Positions 1 through 9,108 of a DNA stretch of 64,000 bases are shown here, one piece after another (position 1 is the first letter of the stretch; each line of letters begins with the position of its first letter). Source of the DNA: Methylobacterium mesophilicum SR1.6/6 (lineage in GTDB: Bacteria > Pseudomonadota > Alphaproteobacteria > Rhizobiales > Beijerinckiaceae); assembly GCF_000364445.2 (NCBI RefSeq), contig NZ_CP043538.1, forward strand, positions 4,235,447 through 4,299,446, given 5' to 3'. The notes under the pieces are model-generated. The model did no database searches. It was not told the DNA's origin and worked only from the letters and a program-made list of their open reading frames with translations. The position numbers and the translations under genes were made by a program.

Positions 1-79
1 ATCGTCCGACGCAACGTCCGACACCGGGCGCTGTTAATTGTCTGTACCGCGACGTGCTGAACCATCGAGGGTCGAGGCC

Positions 80-331
80 ATGCGCTACGGACGACACTTC
101 TCCCTCCCGATCGATCCCTGGCCGCAGGCCTCGCTGGCCGAGCGGACGGCCGTCGGGATGGTGCTGACCTTCCTGCTCTTCCTGCCGGCCTGCGCGGCGC
201 TCTTCGTCGCCTCGACCCTGGCGGCGCATGTCTACTGGTCCTACGACCTCGGCGCCTCCGTCCGGGCTTTCGTCGCCCGGCGTGCGGGTGCGATGGGTGG
301 GCAGCTCGGCCGCCCCGTCCGGAAGGTCTGA
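80..331 (+). CDS. Small single-span membrane protein, unknown function
   Basis: An 83-residue protein. I start it at the ATG at 80; the frame stays open upstream but that stretch does not look coding. One hydrophobic segment (about residues 25-50) is followed by a short basic tail (VARRAG, RPVRKV), so a membrane protein with a cytoplasmic basic end is likely. I recognise no family. It stands alone, 134 bases before the next gene on the same strand. The existence of the gene is moderately supported by its length and sensible composition; the function is unknown. Confidence 0.5.
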   Translation: MRYGRHFSLPIDPWPQASLAERTAVGMVLTFLLFLPACAALFVASTLAAHVYWSYDLGASVRAFVARRAGAMGGQLGRPVRKV

Positions 332-465
332 ACCGCGCCATCCAAAGCCGTGCCGGTTCGCACGGAGCAGCATCGCGGCGGCCACGATCGCTGTGTGTTG
401 CCGTCGGTCCGATTTGACCTGGACACATCGGGTGGGCCAGTCAGGTTCGGAACCGAGAGATTGCC

Positions 466-3400
466 ATGTTCCGTACCCTGATGACTGCGCGGCGGTTCGC
501 GCCGCTGTTCTGGTGCCAGTTCTTCTCGGCGTTCAACGATAATTTCCTGAAGAACGCGCTGGCCTTCCTGATCCTGTTCGGGATCGGCGGTCAGGCCGAC
601 GCCCATGCGGGCGTCCTGGTGACGCTCGCGAGCGCCGTGTTCATCGGGCCGTTCTTCATCCTGTCGGGTCTCGGCGGCCAGTGGGCCGACCGCTACGACA
701 AGGCCCTGATGGCCCGGCGGCTCAAGTTCGCCGAGATCTTCGCGGCCGGCACCGCCGTGCTCGGCTTCCTGCTGCACTCGATCCCGGTGCTGTTCGTGGC
801 GCTCGGCCTGTTCGGCACGATCGCGGCCCTCTTCGGCCCGATCAAGTACGGGATCCTGCCGGACCATCTCCGTCGTGAGGAGCTGCCCGCCGGCAATGCC
901 CTGGTCGAGGCCGCGACCTTCCTGGCGATCCTGCTGGGCACGATCGCGGCGGGCGCGGCCTCGTCGCTGGGCGGCTCGGGACTTCTGTTCGGCGCCCTGG
1001 TGATGGGCTTCGCCATCCTGTGCTGGCTCTCGGCCCGGATGATCCCGGCGACCGGGGAGGGCGCGCCGGACCTGCGGGTCGACCCGAACGTCGCCCGCTC
1101 GACCTACGCGCTGCTGCGCGACCTCTGGGCCGACACCCGTCTCTGGCGCGGCTCGCTCACCGTGAGCTGGTTCTGGCTGGTCGGCGTGGTGGTGCTGTCG
1201 CTCCTGCCGGTGCTGGTGCGCGGCGCCTTCAACGGCACCGAGACGGTCATCACGCTGCTCCTGGCGCTGTTCTCGATCGGCATCGCGGTGGGGTCCGGCC
1301 TCGCCTCGTGGCTCGCCAGCGGCCGGATCGTGCTCCTGCCGACGCCGGTGGGTGCGGTGCTGATGGGCCTGTTCGGCCTCGACCTCGCCTGGACGGTCGG
1401 CCACCTGCCGGCACCGCCGGCGGAGCTGATCGGCCCGCTCGAATTCCTGCAGACCGGCCACGGCCTGCGCACCGGGATCGACTTCCTGGGGCTGGCGATT
1501 TCCGGCGGCCTCTACATCGTGCCGTCCTTCGCGGCGGTGCAGGCCTGGGCCGAGAAGGCGATGCGCGCGCGCATCATCGGCGCCGTCAACGTCATGACGG
1601 CGGCCTTCATGGTGGCCGGAACCCTGGCGCTGGCGGCGCTTCAGGGGGCGGGCCTGACGATCGCGAGCCTGCTCGCCGTGGTGGCTGTGCTGAACCTGAT
1701 CGTCGGCGCGGTCGTCTTCGCGACCCTGCCGACCAGCCCGTTCCGGGACGCCCTGTCGATCCTGTTCCGGGCCTTCTACCGGCTGGAGGTGCGCGGCTTC
1801 GACAACCTCGCCGCGGCCGGACCGAACGCCATCGTGGCTCTCAACCACGTCTCGTTCCTCGACGCGCCGCTCGCCTTGTCCCTCCTCGACCAGGAGCCGG
1901 TCTTCGCCATCGACAGCGGCATCGCCCAGCGCTGGTGGGTGCGGCCGTTCCTGAGCGTCACCAAGGCGATGCCGCTGGACCCGACGCGGCCGCTCGCCAC
2001 CCGGACGCTGATCAACGCGGTCAAGAACGGCGAAACCCTGATCATCTTCCCAGAGGGACGGCTCACCGTGACCGGGAGCCTGATGAAGGTCTACGACGGC
2101 GCCGGGCTGATCGCCGACAAGTCGGGCGCGATGGTCGTGCCGGTGAAGATCGACGGGCTGGAACGCACCGCGTTCTCGCGCCTGTCCCGGCGGCAGGTCA
2201 GCCGCAAATGGTGGCCCAAAGTGACCGTGACGGTGATGCCGCCGGTGCGCCTGACCGTGGATCCCGCACTCAAGGGCAAGACGCGACGGCAGGCGGCGGG
2301 TGCGGCCCTCTACGGTATCATGTCGGACCTCGTGTTCCGCACCGCCGACATCGACCGCGGACTGATGGCGGCGCTGATCGAGGCGGGGGATCTTCACGGC
2401 TGGAGCCGGAACGCCCTGGAGGACCCGGTCGGGGGGCGCCTCAGCTACAGCCGGCTCGTGATGGGTGCCAACATCCTCGGCCGCAAACTGATGCCGCTCG
2501 CCCCCGTGGGCGGCCGGATCGGCGTCATGCTGCCGAACGCCAACGGCGCCGCGGTCACGCTGTTCGCCCTCGCCTCCGCGGGACGGGTGCCGGCGATGAT
2601 CAATTTCTCCGCCGGTCCCGCCAACGTCCTCTCGGCCTGCCGGGCGGCCGAGGTAAGCAGGATCCTGACCTCCCGCGCGTTCATCGAGAAGGGACGGCTC
2701 GGACCGCTCGTCGAGGCGATCCGTGGCTCGGTCGAACTGATCTACCTGGAGGACGTGCGGGGGAGCATCACGACGGCCGACAAGATTCGCGGCCTGCTGG
2801 CCCCGCGCCGCCCCCTGGTGGCGCGTTCGGGCGAGGATCCGGGGGCGGTGCTGTTCACGTCGGGCAGCGAGGGCACGCCGAAGGGCGTCGTGCTCGCCAA
2901 CCGCTGCATGCTCGCCAACGTCGCCCAGGTGGCGGCCCGGATCGACTTCGGGCCTATGGACAAGGTGTTCAATGTCCTGCCGGTCTTCCACGCCTTCGGC
3001 CTCACGGCCGGGCTGGTTCTGCCCCTGGTCTCGGGCGTGCCGGTCTACCTCTACCCGTCACCGCTGCACTACCGGATCGTGCCGGAGCTGATCTACGGCT
3101 CGAACAGCACGGTGCTGTTCGGGACCGACACATTCCTGACGGGCTATGCCCGGGCCGCCCATTCCTACGACCTCCGCTCGCTCCGCTACGTGGTGGCCGG
3201 CGCGGAGGCCGTGAAGGAGACGACGCGCAAGACCTGGGCGGAGAAGTTCGGCCTGCGCATCCTGGAGGGGTACGGCGTGACCGAATGCGGGCCGGTGGTC
3301 GCTCTCAACACCCCGATGTTCAACCGCTTCGGCACGGTGGGCCGGATCCTGCCGGGCATCGAGACACGGCTGGACCCCGTGCCGGGGATCGAGGAGGGCG

Positions 3401-3879
3401 GCCGCCTGTCCCTGCGCGGCCCGAACATCATGCTGGGCTACCTGCGCGCCGAGAAGCCGGGCGTCCTCGAGCCGCCGCCCGAGGGCTGGCACGACACCGG
3501 CGACATCGTGGCGATCGACACGATGGGCTTCGTCACGATCAAGGGCCGGGCGAAGCGCTTCGCCAAGATCGCCGGCGAGATGGTGTCGCTCGCCGGCATC
3601 GAGACGCTGGCCGCCGAGCTCTGGCCCGATCGCCCGAGCGCGGTGGCGGCGGTGCCCGACCCGCGCAAGGGCGAGCGGCTGATCCTGTTCACGCAAGCGA
3701 AGGACGCCACACGGGCGGCCTACCAGAGCTTCGCCAAGGGCCGCGGCGCCTCGGACGTCGCGATCCCCGCCGAGGTGGTGGTGCTGGAGGCGATTCCGAT
3801 GCTTGGAACCGGCAAGATCGATCAAGTGGCCGTCACCAAACTGGCCCTCGAGCGGGCGAAAGAATCCGCCGCAGCGTAG
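466..3879 (+). CDS. aas: LplT-Aas fusion: lysophospholipid flippase / acyltransferase / acyl-ACP synthetase
   Basis: A 1137-residue, three-part protein for remodelling or recycling membrane phospholipids. Residues about 10-425 form an MFS-type transporter (start MFRTLMTARRFAPLFWCQFF) like the lysophospholipid flippase LplT. Residues about 435-620 are a PlsC acyltransferase with the HX4D motif (NHVSFLD, H461) and FPEGR (from 528). Residues about 650-1130 are an AMP-forming acyl-ACP synthetase: SGSEGTPKG (from 799), GYGVTE (from 935), HDTGD, and a C-terminal GTGKI with the likely catalytic lysine K1117. In E. coli the flippase (LplT) and the enzyme (Aas) are separate neighbouring proteins; here they are one chain at the inner membrane. 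The known Aas role is re-acylating lysophosphatidylethanolamine. All key motifs look intact. The gene stands alone. Confidence 0.93.
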   Translation: MFRTLMTARRFAPLFWCQFFSAFNDNFLKNALAFLILFGIGGQADAHAGVLVTLASAVFIGPFFILSGLGGQWADRYDKALMARRLKFAEIFAAGTAVLGFLLHSIPVLFVALGLFGTIAALFGPIKYGILPDHLRREELPAGNALVEAATFLAILLGTIAAGAASSLGGSGLLFGALVMGFAILCWLSARMIPATGEGAPDLRVDPNVARSTYALLRDLWADTRLWRGSLTVSWFWLVGVVVLSLLPVLVRGAFNGTETVITLLLALFSIGIAVGSGLASWLASGRIVLLPTPVGAVLMGLFGLDLAWTVGHLPAPPAELIGPLEFLQTGHGLRTGIDFLGLAISGGLYIVPSFAAVQAWAEKAMRARIIGAVNVMTAAFMVAGTLALAALQGAGLTIASLLAVVAVLNLIVGAVVFATLPTSPFRDALSILFRAFYRLEVRGFDNLAAAGPNAIVALNHVSFLDAPLALSLLDQEPVFAIDSGIAQRWWVRPFLSVTKAMPLDPTRPLATRTLINAVKNGETLIIFPEGRLTVTGSLMKVYDGAGLIADKSGAMVVPVKIDGLERTAFSRLSRRQVSRKWWPKVTVTVMPPVRLTVDPALKGKTRRQAAGAALYGIMSDLVFRTADIDRGLMAALIEAGDLHGWSRNALEDPVGGRLSYSRLVMGANILGRKLMPLAPVGGRIGVMLPNANGAAVTLFALASAGRVPAMINFSAGPANVLSACRAAEVSRILTSRAFIEKGRLGPLVEAIRGSVELIYLEDVRGSITTADKIRGLLAPRRPLVARSGEDPGAVLFTSGSEGTPKGVVLANRCMLANVAQVAARIDFGPMDKVFNVLPVFHAFGLTAGLVLPLVSGVPVYLYPSPLHYRIVPELIYGSNSTVLFGTDTFLTGYARAAHSYDLRSLRYVVAGAEAVKETTRKTWAEKFGLRILEGYGVTECGPVVALNTPMFNRFGTVGRILPGIETRLDPVPGIEEGGRLSLRGPNIMLGYLRAEKPGVLEPPPEGWHDTGDIVAIDTMGFVTIKGRAKRFAKIAGEMVSLAGIETLAAELWPDRPSAVAAVPDPRKGERLILFTQAKDATRAAYQSFAKGRGASDVAIPAEVVVLEAIPMLGTGKIDQVAVTKLALERAKESAAA

Positions 3880-4087
3880 ACCGCGACCCCGTGAATCGGG
3901 CCCTCGGCATCCGCGGTGGATGCCGGTGGTCTCCGGTGCTCTCGGACGACCTCGCATCACCCAAACGGGGGATGCGCGCCCTTCAGGGATCCGCTCGAAT
4001 TACGAATGCAGTCCTGATTCGATCCGGCGGCGCGACCGGGTCCGCGGACTGGATGTCATCGGGGGTTCGCGACGAGAGGGGTTGGTC

Positions 4088-4303
4088 ATGACGAAGGGCA
4101 GGCGAATTCCGAAGTGGCTGGCGAGGCGGACCTATTTCAAGCGGATCGAGCGCTGGTCGAAGCCTGACAAGAACCGCAGGGCTCCGGCGACGTCGGAGAC
4201 CGCCTCGGTCCCGCTGCCATCGAATGTGGTTCCGTTCCCGATGCGCATGAACCGGCCCGAGAGACAGGACTTCAACGACCTGCGCGACGTCGGCATCGCC
4301 TGA
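4088..4303 (+). CDS. Small basic protein, unknown function
   Basis: A 71-residue, Lys/Arg-rich protein (MTKGRRIPKWLARRTYFKRI at its start) with no membrane segment or signal peptide. The ATG at 4088 is preceded by a good ribosome binding site (gagagggg, about 6 bases upstream), which is the main reason for calling it. It lies between aas and pbpC on the same strand. I recognise no family. The basic N-terminal half would suit nucleic-acid or membrane-surface binding, but that is only composition. Confidence 0.55.
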   Translation: MTKGRRIPKWLARRTYFKRIERWSKPDKNRRAPATSETASVPLPSNVVPFPMRMNRPERQDFNDLRDVGIA

Positions 4304-4464
4304 GCAGGTTGCGCGGAAGCGGGCACCGGCTCTACGCGAAAAAGCTTCGATACCTCAATGATCTAAGCAGACAAGGCGCAGCTCTGCCATTGCCGGTCTG
4401 CTGAGGCGCCCGGTTCGGGCTTGTCGGCCGCGCAGGAACGGGAAATCCTGAGCCCGGGACCGGG

Positions 4465-6624
4465 ATGTCCCGATCTGGAGGCTGCGTGCGGCAGGACGGG
4501 CTCGAATCCGAAGGGGCGACGCATCGCACGCGCCGCCCCGCGCGTGCGCGGCTCGGGGTCGTCGGATTGGGCTTTGTGCTCCTGGCGGCCGTCACCGGCT
4601 TGGCTTGGGACTTGGCCTGGCGGTATGAAGCGGCGCTGCCGGGCCTCGACCTCGCGGCGGCGTCGGCGCGCTCGACCGTGGTTCTCGACCGGTCCGGCGC
4701 GCTTCTGCGTCCCTTCGCGACCGCGGACGGGCGCTGGCGCCTGCCGGTGACCGCCGGGACGGTCGATCTGCGCTACCGGGCCATGCTGCTGGCCTACGAG
4801 GATCGTCGCTTCGCGCACCATCCCGGCATCGATCCGCTGGCGCTGCTGCGCGCCGCCGGCCAGTGGCTGATCCGCGGCCGGATCGTCTCGGGCGGATCGA
4901 CCCTGTCGATGCAGGTGGCGCGCCTGGTCGAGCCGCGGCACGGGCGCACCCTTGCGGCCAAGCTGCGCCAGATGGCGCGAGCGGTCACGCTGGAGCGCAG
5001 GCTCGGGAAGGCCGGGCTGCTCGACCTGTACCTCGCGCTCGCTCCCTACGGTGGCCCGCTGGAGGGCGTCCGGGCCGCGAGCCTCGCCTATTTCGGGCGC
5101 GAGCCGGTGCGGCTGACGGCGGCGCAGGCGGCGCTTCTCGTCGCCCTGCCGCAATCGCCGGAGGCCCGCCGGCCGGATCGATTTCCGGATCGCGCCCGCG
5201 CGGCACGCGACCGCGTGCTGGAGATCGCCGGCGCGCAGGGTCTTCTGTCCGCGGCCGAGGTCGCGGCGGCCCGGGCCGAACCCGTGCCCACGGCGCGGCA
5301 CCCGTTCCCGATGCTCGCGGCGCATGCCGCCGAGGAAGCGGTCGCCGCCGAGCCGGCCGCCCCGGAGATCCGCCTCGCGATCGACGCGCGCCTTCAGGAG
5401 CGGCTGGAAGTCCTGGCGGCCGAGCGCGCGGCGGCGGCCGGCCCGGACCTCTCGGCCGCGATCCTCGTGCTCGACAACCGTGACGGGCGGGTCCTCGCCC
5501 AGGTGGGCAGCGCCGGCTACTTGGATTCGACCCGGCGCGGAGCCATCGACATGACGCGCGCCGTGCGCTCCCCCGGCTCCGCGCTCAAGCCCTTCGTCTA
5601 CGCCCTCGCCTTCGAGGATGGTCTGGCGCATCCCGAGACCCTGCTGGAGGACCGCCCGGCACGCTTCGCCGCGAGCTACGCCCCGGAGAACTTCGACCTG
5701 ACCTTCCAGGGCACGGTCACCGCCCGGCGGGCCCTGCAGCTCTCGCTCAACGTGCCCGCGGTCGAACTGATGGAGGCGGTCGGACCCGCGCGCTTCATCG
5801 CCCGGCTCCGCGCCGCCGGCACCGGGATCCAGCTCCCGCGGGAGGCGGCGCCCGGTCTGCCGGTGGCGCTGGGCGGCCTCGGCATCACCCTCACCGACCT
5901 CGCCCGCCTCTATGCCGGGCTCGCCCGCGGCGGCACGGTCCCGGAGCTCCTGCGCCGCGTCGGAACCGACGCGGTTCCGTCCGTGCACCGGATCGCCGAG
6001 CCGGTGGCGGCGTGGTACGTCGCCGACATCCTGCGCGGCACTCCGCCCCCCGAGAACGCCCTCTCGAACCGCATCGCCTACAAGACCGGCACCTCCTACG
6101 GCTACCGCGACGCCTGGGCGGCGGGGTTCGACCGGCACGTGACGGTCGTGGCCTGGGTGGGGCGGCCTGACGGTGCCGCCGTTCCGGGCCTCGTCGGCCG
6201 GACGGTGGCGGCGCCGATCCTGTTCGACGCCTTCGCGCGCCTCGGGATCGAGCCGGAACCCGTTCCGCAACCGCGCGACGTCCTGGCAGCGGGACCGGGG
6301 GGCCTGCCGCCGCCGCTCCGCCGCCTGGGGCGCGAGACCACGGACGCATCCGGCCCGGCGCTCCGGATCGCGTATCCGCCCGACGGTGCCCGGATCGACC
6401 TCGGCCTCGTCACGCCGGGCGGCACCGCGGCGGCCGGCGGCGCGAGCCTTGCCCTGAAGGCGCTGGGCGGGGTGCCGCCGCTGACGTGGCTGGTCGACGG
6501 TCAACCGGTCGCACAGACGACGCGGCGGCGCACCGAATGGAGCCCGGAAGGTGCCGGCTTCGCGCGGATTTCCGTCCTTGATGCAACCGGTGCGAGTGCC
6601 AGCGTTTCCGTCCGGCTCGAATAG
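4465..6624 (+). CDS. pbpC: Penicillin-binding protein 1C
   Basis: A 719-residue bifunctional peptidoglycan synthase of the PBP1C class. One N-terminal membrane anchor lies at about residues 30-52. The glycosyltransferase domain has YEDRRFAHHPGID (E112) and GGSTLSMQ. The transpeptidase domain has SPGSALKP with the active serine at S372 and K375, an SLN motif (LSLNVP), and KTGTS (from K540). A C-terminal domain of the kind found in PBP1C covers about 635-719. It polymerises glycan strands and may cross-link them in the periplasm. In many bacteria pbpC sits beside an alpha-2-macroglobulin gene; none is present here. The usual SPGSTLKP reads SPGSALKP, with the catalytic residues unchanged. The start codon could lie a little further downstream. 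Confidence 0.93.
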   Translation: MSRSGGCVRQDGLESEGATHRTRRPARARLGVVGLGFVLLAAVTGLAWDLAWRYEAALPGLDLAAASARSTVVLDRSGALLRPFATADGRWRLPVTAGTVDLRYRAMLLAYEDRRFAHHPGIDPLALLRAAGQWLIRGRIVSGGSTLSMQVARLVEPRHGRTLAAKLRQMARAVTLERRLGKAGLLDLYLALAPYGGPLEGVRAASLAYFGREPVRLTAAQAALLVALPQSPEARRPDRFPDRARAARDRVLEIAGAQGLLSAAEVAAARAEPVPTARHPFPMLAAHAAEEAVAAEPAAPEIRLAIDARLQERLEVLAAERAAAAGPDLSAAILVLDNRDGRVLAQVGSAGYLDSTRRGAIDMTRAVRSPGSALKPFVYALAFEDGLAHPETLLEDRPARFAASYAPENFDLTFQGTVTARRALQLSLNVPAVELMEAVGPARFIARLRAAGTGIQLPREAAPGLPVALGGLGITLTDLARLYAGLARGGTVPELLRRVGTDAVPSVHRIAEPVAAWYVADILRGTPPPENALSNRIAYKTGTSYGYRDAWAAGFDRHVTVVAWVGRPDGAAVPGLVGRTVAAPILFDAFARLGIEPEPVPQPRDVLAAGPGGLPPPLRRLGRETTDASGPALRIAYPPDGARIDLGLVTPGGTAAAGGASLALKALGGVPPLTWLVDGQPVAQTTRRRTEWSPEGAGFARISVLDATGASASVSVRLE

Positions 6625-6766
6625 CCGAGCACCACGGTTTTCTGCGCCGAAGCTTGGCCGCTGTACAATTTTGCATTCAAAAACAACGCGTCGAAGCCGG
6701 CGTATTCATGCGGACATTCACGGGTCATCAACGAATAGGGGTCTATCCGTGACCCGTGAGGTCGTG

Positions 6767-7813
6767 ATGGCGTGGAAGGTCGGCGCCGCGATGGCGGTGC
6801 TACTCGGGTTCGTCGGCGTGGGGGTCGGCGGTGGCGGCGGCGATGCCGATCCGCGCCGTCCCGGCTGGCGCGACGCCTATCGCCCACCGGCCGCGATCCC
6901 ATTCCCTCCCGGGAATCCGTACACGCCCGCCAAGGCCGAACTCGGCCGTCGCCTGTTCTTCGATCCGATCCTCTCGGGTGACCGGACCCGCTCCTGCGCC
7001 ACCTGCCACGTTCCGGGCCTCGCCTGGGGTGACGGGCGGGCCCGGGCGGCGACGCGGCAGCAGGGGGACATGGACCTCCGCACGCCGACGCTCCTCAACA
7101 TCGCTTGGCAGGACGGGCCACTGGGGTGGGACGGCAAGTTCCGCTCGCTCGAGGCGGTCGCCGCAATGCCGATCATGGCGCCGGGCAACATGAACCTGCC
7201 GATCCCGCAGGCCCTGGCGCGGCTCTCTGCCGACCCGACCTACACGGCCGCCTTCGCGGCCGCCTTCGACGACCCCGCCGTCACCGGCGAGCGGCTGGAC
7301 GCGGCGCTCGCCACTTTCGAGCGGCTGATCGTGGCGGGCCCCACGGCCTTCGACCGGTGGATCGCCGGCCGGGAGGACGCGATCAGCCCGGGAGCCAAGC
7401 GGGGCTTCGACCTGTTCAACGGTCGCGCCGGCTGCGCCGGCTGCCATTCCGGCTGGTCGTTCACCGACAACTCGTTCCACGACATCGGCGTTGGAGTTGG
7501 CACCGATATCGGCCGCGGCCGGCTCAAGCCCAGTTCCGTGGCCCTGACCTACGCCTTCAAGACGCCGACCCTCCGGGAGGTCGGGCAGCGCGCCCCGTAC
7601 ATGCACGACGGGTCAGTGCCGACCCTTGAGGCCGTGCTCGACCTCTACGACCGCGGCGGCGTCGAGCGCCCGAGCCGCTCTCGCTCGATCAAGCCCCTGC
7701 ATCTCTCGGCCACCGAACGGGCGGACCTCCTCGCCTTCCTGGCGACCCTCTCGACCGGCGCGGGTGGCGATCTCATGACCGCATCGTTCGCGGCGCTGCC
7801 GCCGGCGCCCTGA
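6767..7813 (+). CDS. Secreted di-haem cytochrome c peroxidase family protein
   Basis: A 348-residue protein with two c-type haem sites, CATCH (77-81) and CAGCH (223-227), in the layout of bacterial cytochrome c peroxidases and MauG-like proteins. The N-terminus is hydrophobic (about residues 3-22) and Gly-rich, consistent with export to the periplasm, where haem is attached. The ATG at 6767 has GAGG five bases upstream; a GTG at 6749 behind a ggggt stretch is a reasonable alternative. The family reduces hydrogen peroxide with electrons from small cytochromes, or modifies partner proteins. No mau or methylamine genes are nearby, so the partner is unknown. It is next to pbpC but separated by 142 bases. 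Confidence 0.85.
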   Translation: MAWKVGAAMAVLLGFVGVGVGGGGGDADPRRPGWRDAYRPPAAIPFPPGNPYTPAKAELGRRLFFDPILSGDRTRSCATCHVPGLAWGDGRARAATRQQGDMDLRTPTLLNIAWQDGPLGWDGKFRSLEAVAAMPIMAPGNMNLPIPQALARLSADPTYTAAFAAAFDDPAVTGERLDAALATFERLIVAGPTAFDRWIAGREDAISPGAKRGFDLFNGRAGCAGCHSGWSFTDNSFHDIGVGVGTDIGRGRLKPSSVALTYAFKTPTLREVGQRAPYMHDGSVPTLEAVLDLYDRGGVERPSRSRSIKPLHLSATERADLLAFLATLSTGAGGDLMTASFAALPPAP

Positions 7814-7870
7814 CGGCGGCGCCGTGCCGGCCCGGCGTCCGGGCGCGGACCCGGTCTGGCCCGCGTCGGC

Positions 7871-8278
7871 TCAGCGCACGCCGAAGCCACGCGGCGGGCC
7901 AGCCGGAACCCGATGCTCGTAGGCCGCGGACTCGTGCGGGAGGCTCAGGACCGTGCCGAGAGTCCAGGCGCTGCCGAGGAGGCCGAGACCTGCCATGCCG
8001 AGCAGCACGTAGGTCAGCAGCCTGTTCCGGCGCAGATCGCTCGTGAGCGTCTGGACCAACTCCCGGTTGTCCGCGGCGAGACTGTTCCGCGCCGCCACCA
8101 GCTCGTTGTACATGTTGGTGATGGCGTTGGTGGACATGTAGACGAGGAGCAGGTGGACGACGAAGTCGTCGTCCGTCGTGGTGTTCAGGGCGGCCGCGAT
8201 CCGCACCGCGAGTTGGCGCTCCCAGGGCTGGAGATCGCGGCCGTGGACCGACCGGTAGAACCGCTCGAGGTTGGTCAC
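7871..8278 (-). CDS. One-span membrane protein coupled to the ParA-like ATPase (TraM-like?)
   Basis: A 135-residue protein starting with GTG at 8278. The start overlaps the stop of the ATPase gene (GTGA), so the two are translationally coupled. Residues 1-85 are soluble and partly helical (WERQLAVRIAAALN, TNAITNMYNELVAARNSL); residues about 88-111 form one membrane span, followed by a short Pro-rich tail. The pair of a ParA/MinD-type ATPase and a roughly 140-residue one-span protein resembles TraL-TraM of IncP-type transfer operons in order and size. That match is from memory of the layout, not an alignment. No other transfer genes are visible here. Confidence 0.75.
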   Translation of the reverse strand: MTNLERFYRSVHGRDLQPWERQLAVRIAAALNTTTDDDFVVHLLLVYMSTNAITNMYNELVAARNSLAADNRELVQTLTSDLRRNRLLTYVLLGMAGLGLLGSAWTLGTVLSLPHESAAYEHRVPAGPPRGFGVR

Positions 8279-9108
8279 GGCCGGAGCGCATCCCGCCAGG
8301 CCGCGTGGAAGTTGCGACGCAGGCGCCGGCCCTCGACTCGAAGGCGCATGGGCGCGGCGCTCGCCAGCGCCTGCCAGGTCGTGTGCTGGACCCGCAGCGC
8401 CTCGATCAGGCGCTCGCCGATCCGCTCGACCTCGATCACCCGGAAGTTCGGCTGCCTGCGCAGCGATCTCACGAGGTCCGCCGAATCGAGGTAGTCGAAA
8501 TTGGTGGCCTGCGCGGTATTCTTCGCCAGGATCGCCCGATCGCACTCGATCAGCATCGGCCGAAGCTCCTTCAGGACTTCCAGGGCGGTGGGATCGACAG
8601 CGCCGGCCGCCACGACCACGGCGAGGCGGACATTCGCCTCCCGGCAGCTCTCCACGATGATCTCGGTGCAGCGGCGCGTCGTCTCCGTGTCGCCGGCCGG
8701 GAAGTCGACCACGATGAAGCGCTCGTCGGCCTCGATCACCCGCTCGATCATGTCCTGGCAGAGGGTCGGATCGACCCGGCCGGTGCTGTCCTCCGCGCGC
8801 AGGCGCTGCCGGTCGCAGGAGATGCCGGCCCGGCGCGGAACGAAGTTGCCGCTGCCGGGCGTGATCTCCTGCATCAGGGCGGTGTGGAAGTGCCGGTTGG
8901 CCGGATCGGTGTCGATCGCCAGGACGGGGCCGGCCTCGGCACCGAGGTCAGCGATCTGCAGGGCGATGGTGGTCTTGCCGACTCCGCCTTTGCCGCCCAG
9001 GCAGAGAACGAGGACCTTCGCGGCCGAACCCAGGAGGTCCCGCTGGATGTCCTGGATCTCGTCCGGGCTGTACCAGGCCGGAACCTTGGTCTGTGTCGTA
9101 TCGGTCAT
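8275..9108 (-). CDS. ParA/MinD-family ATPase (TraL-like?)
   Basis: A 277-residue P-loop ATPase. The deviant Walker A motif is GGKGGVGKTT (38-47), with the signature lysine K40 and the catalytic lysine K45. The switch region is AIDTDPANR (D66, D68) and Walker B is FIVVDFPAGD (about 131-140). These ATPases dimerise on ATP and position cargo such as plasmids, chemoreceptor arrays or secretion machinery. There is no ParB partner or parS-like repeat beside it; its only partner is the membrane protein that overlaps its 3' end. A chromosomal remnant of a transfer operon or a dedicated positioning system are both possible. The 959 bases upstream hold no clear gene. Confidence 0.85.
   Translation of the reverse strand: MTDTTQTKVPAWYSPDEIQDIQRDLLGSAAKVLVLCLGGKGGVGKTTIALQIADLGAEAGPVLAIDTDPANRHFHTALMQEITPGSGNFVPRRAGISCDRQRLRAEDSTGRVDPTLCQDMIERVIEADERFIVVDFPAGDTETTRRCTEIIVESCREANVRLAVVVAAGAVDPTALEVLKELRPMLIECDRAILAKNTAQATNFDYLDSADLVRSLRRQPNFRVIEVERIGERLIEALRVQHTTWQALASAAPMRLRVEGRRLRRNFHAAWRDALRP

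Noticed and set aside
241..2991. 916-residue minus-strand open frame antisense to aas
   Set aside because: Arg/Gly/Glu/His-rich composition typical of high-GC antisense frames; aas on the plus strand is clear.
4363..6504. 713-residue minus-strand open frame antisense to pbpC
   Set aside because: No domain pattern; shadow of pbpC.
8275..9108. ParA as part of the chromosome partition system
   Set aside because: No parB, parS or origin genes next to it; the sequence and partner differ from the canonical parAB pair.
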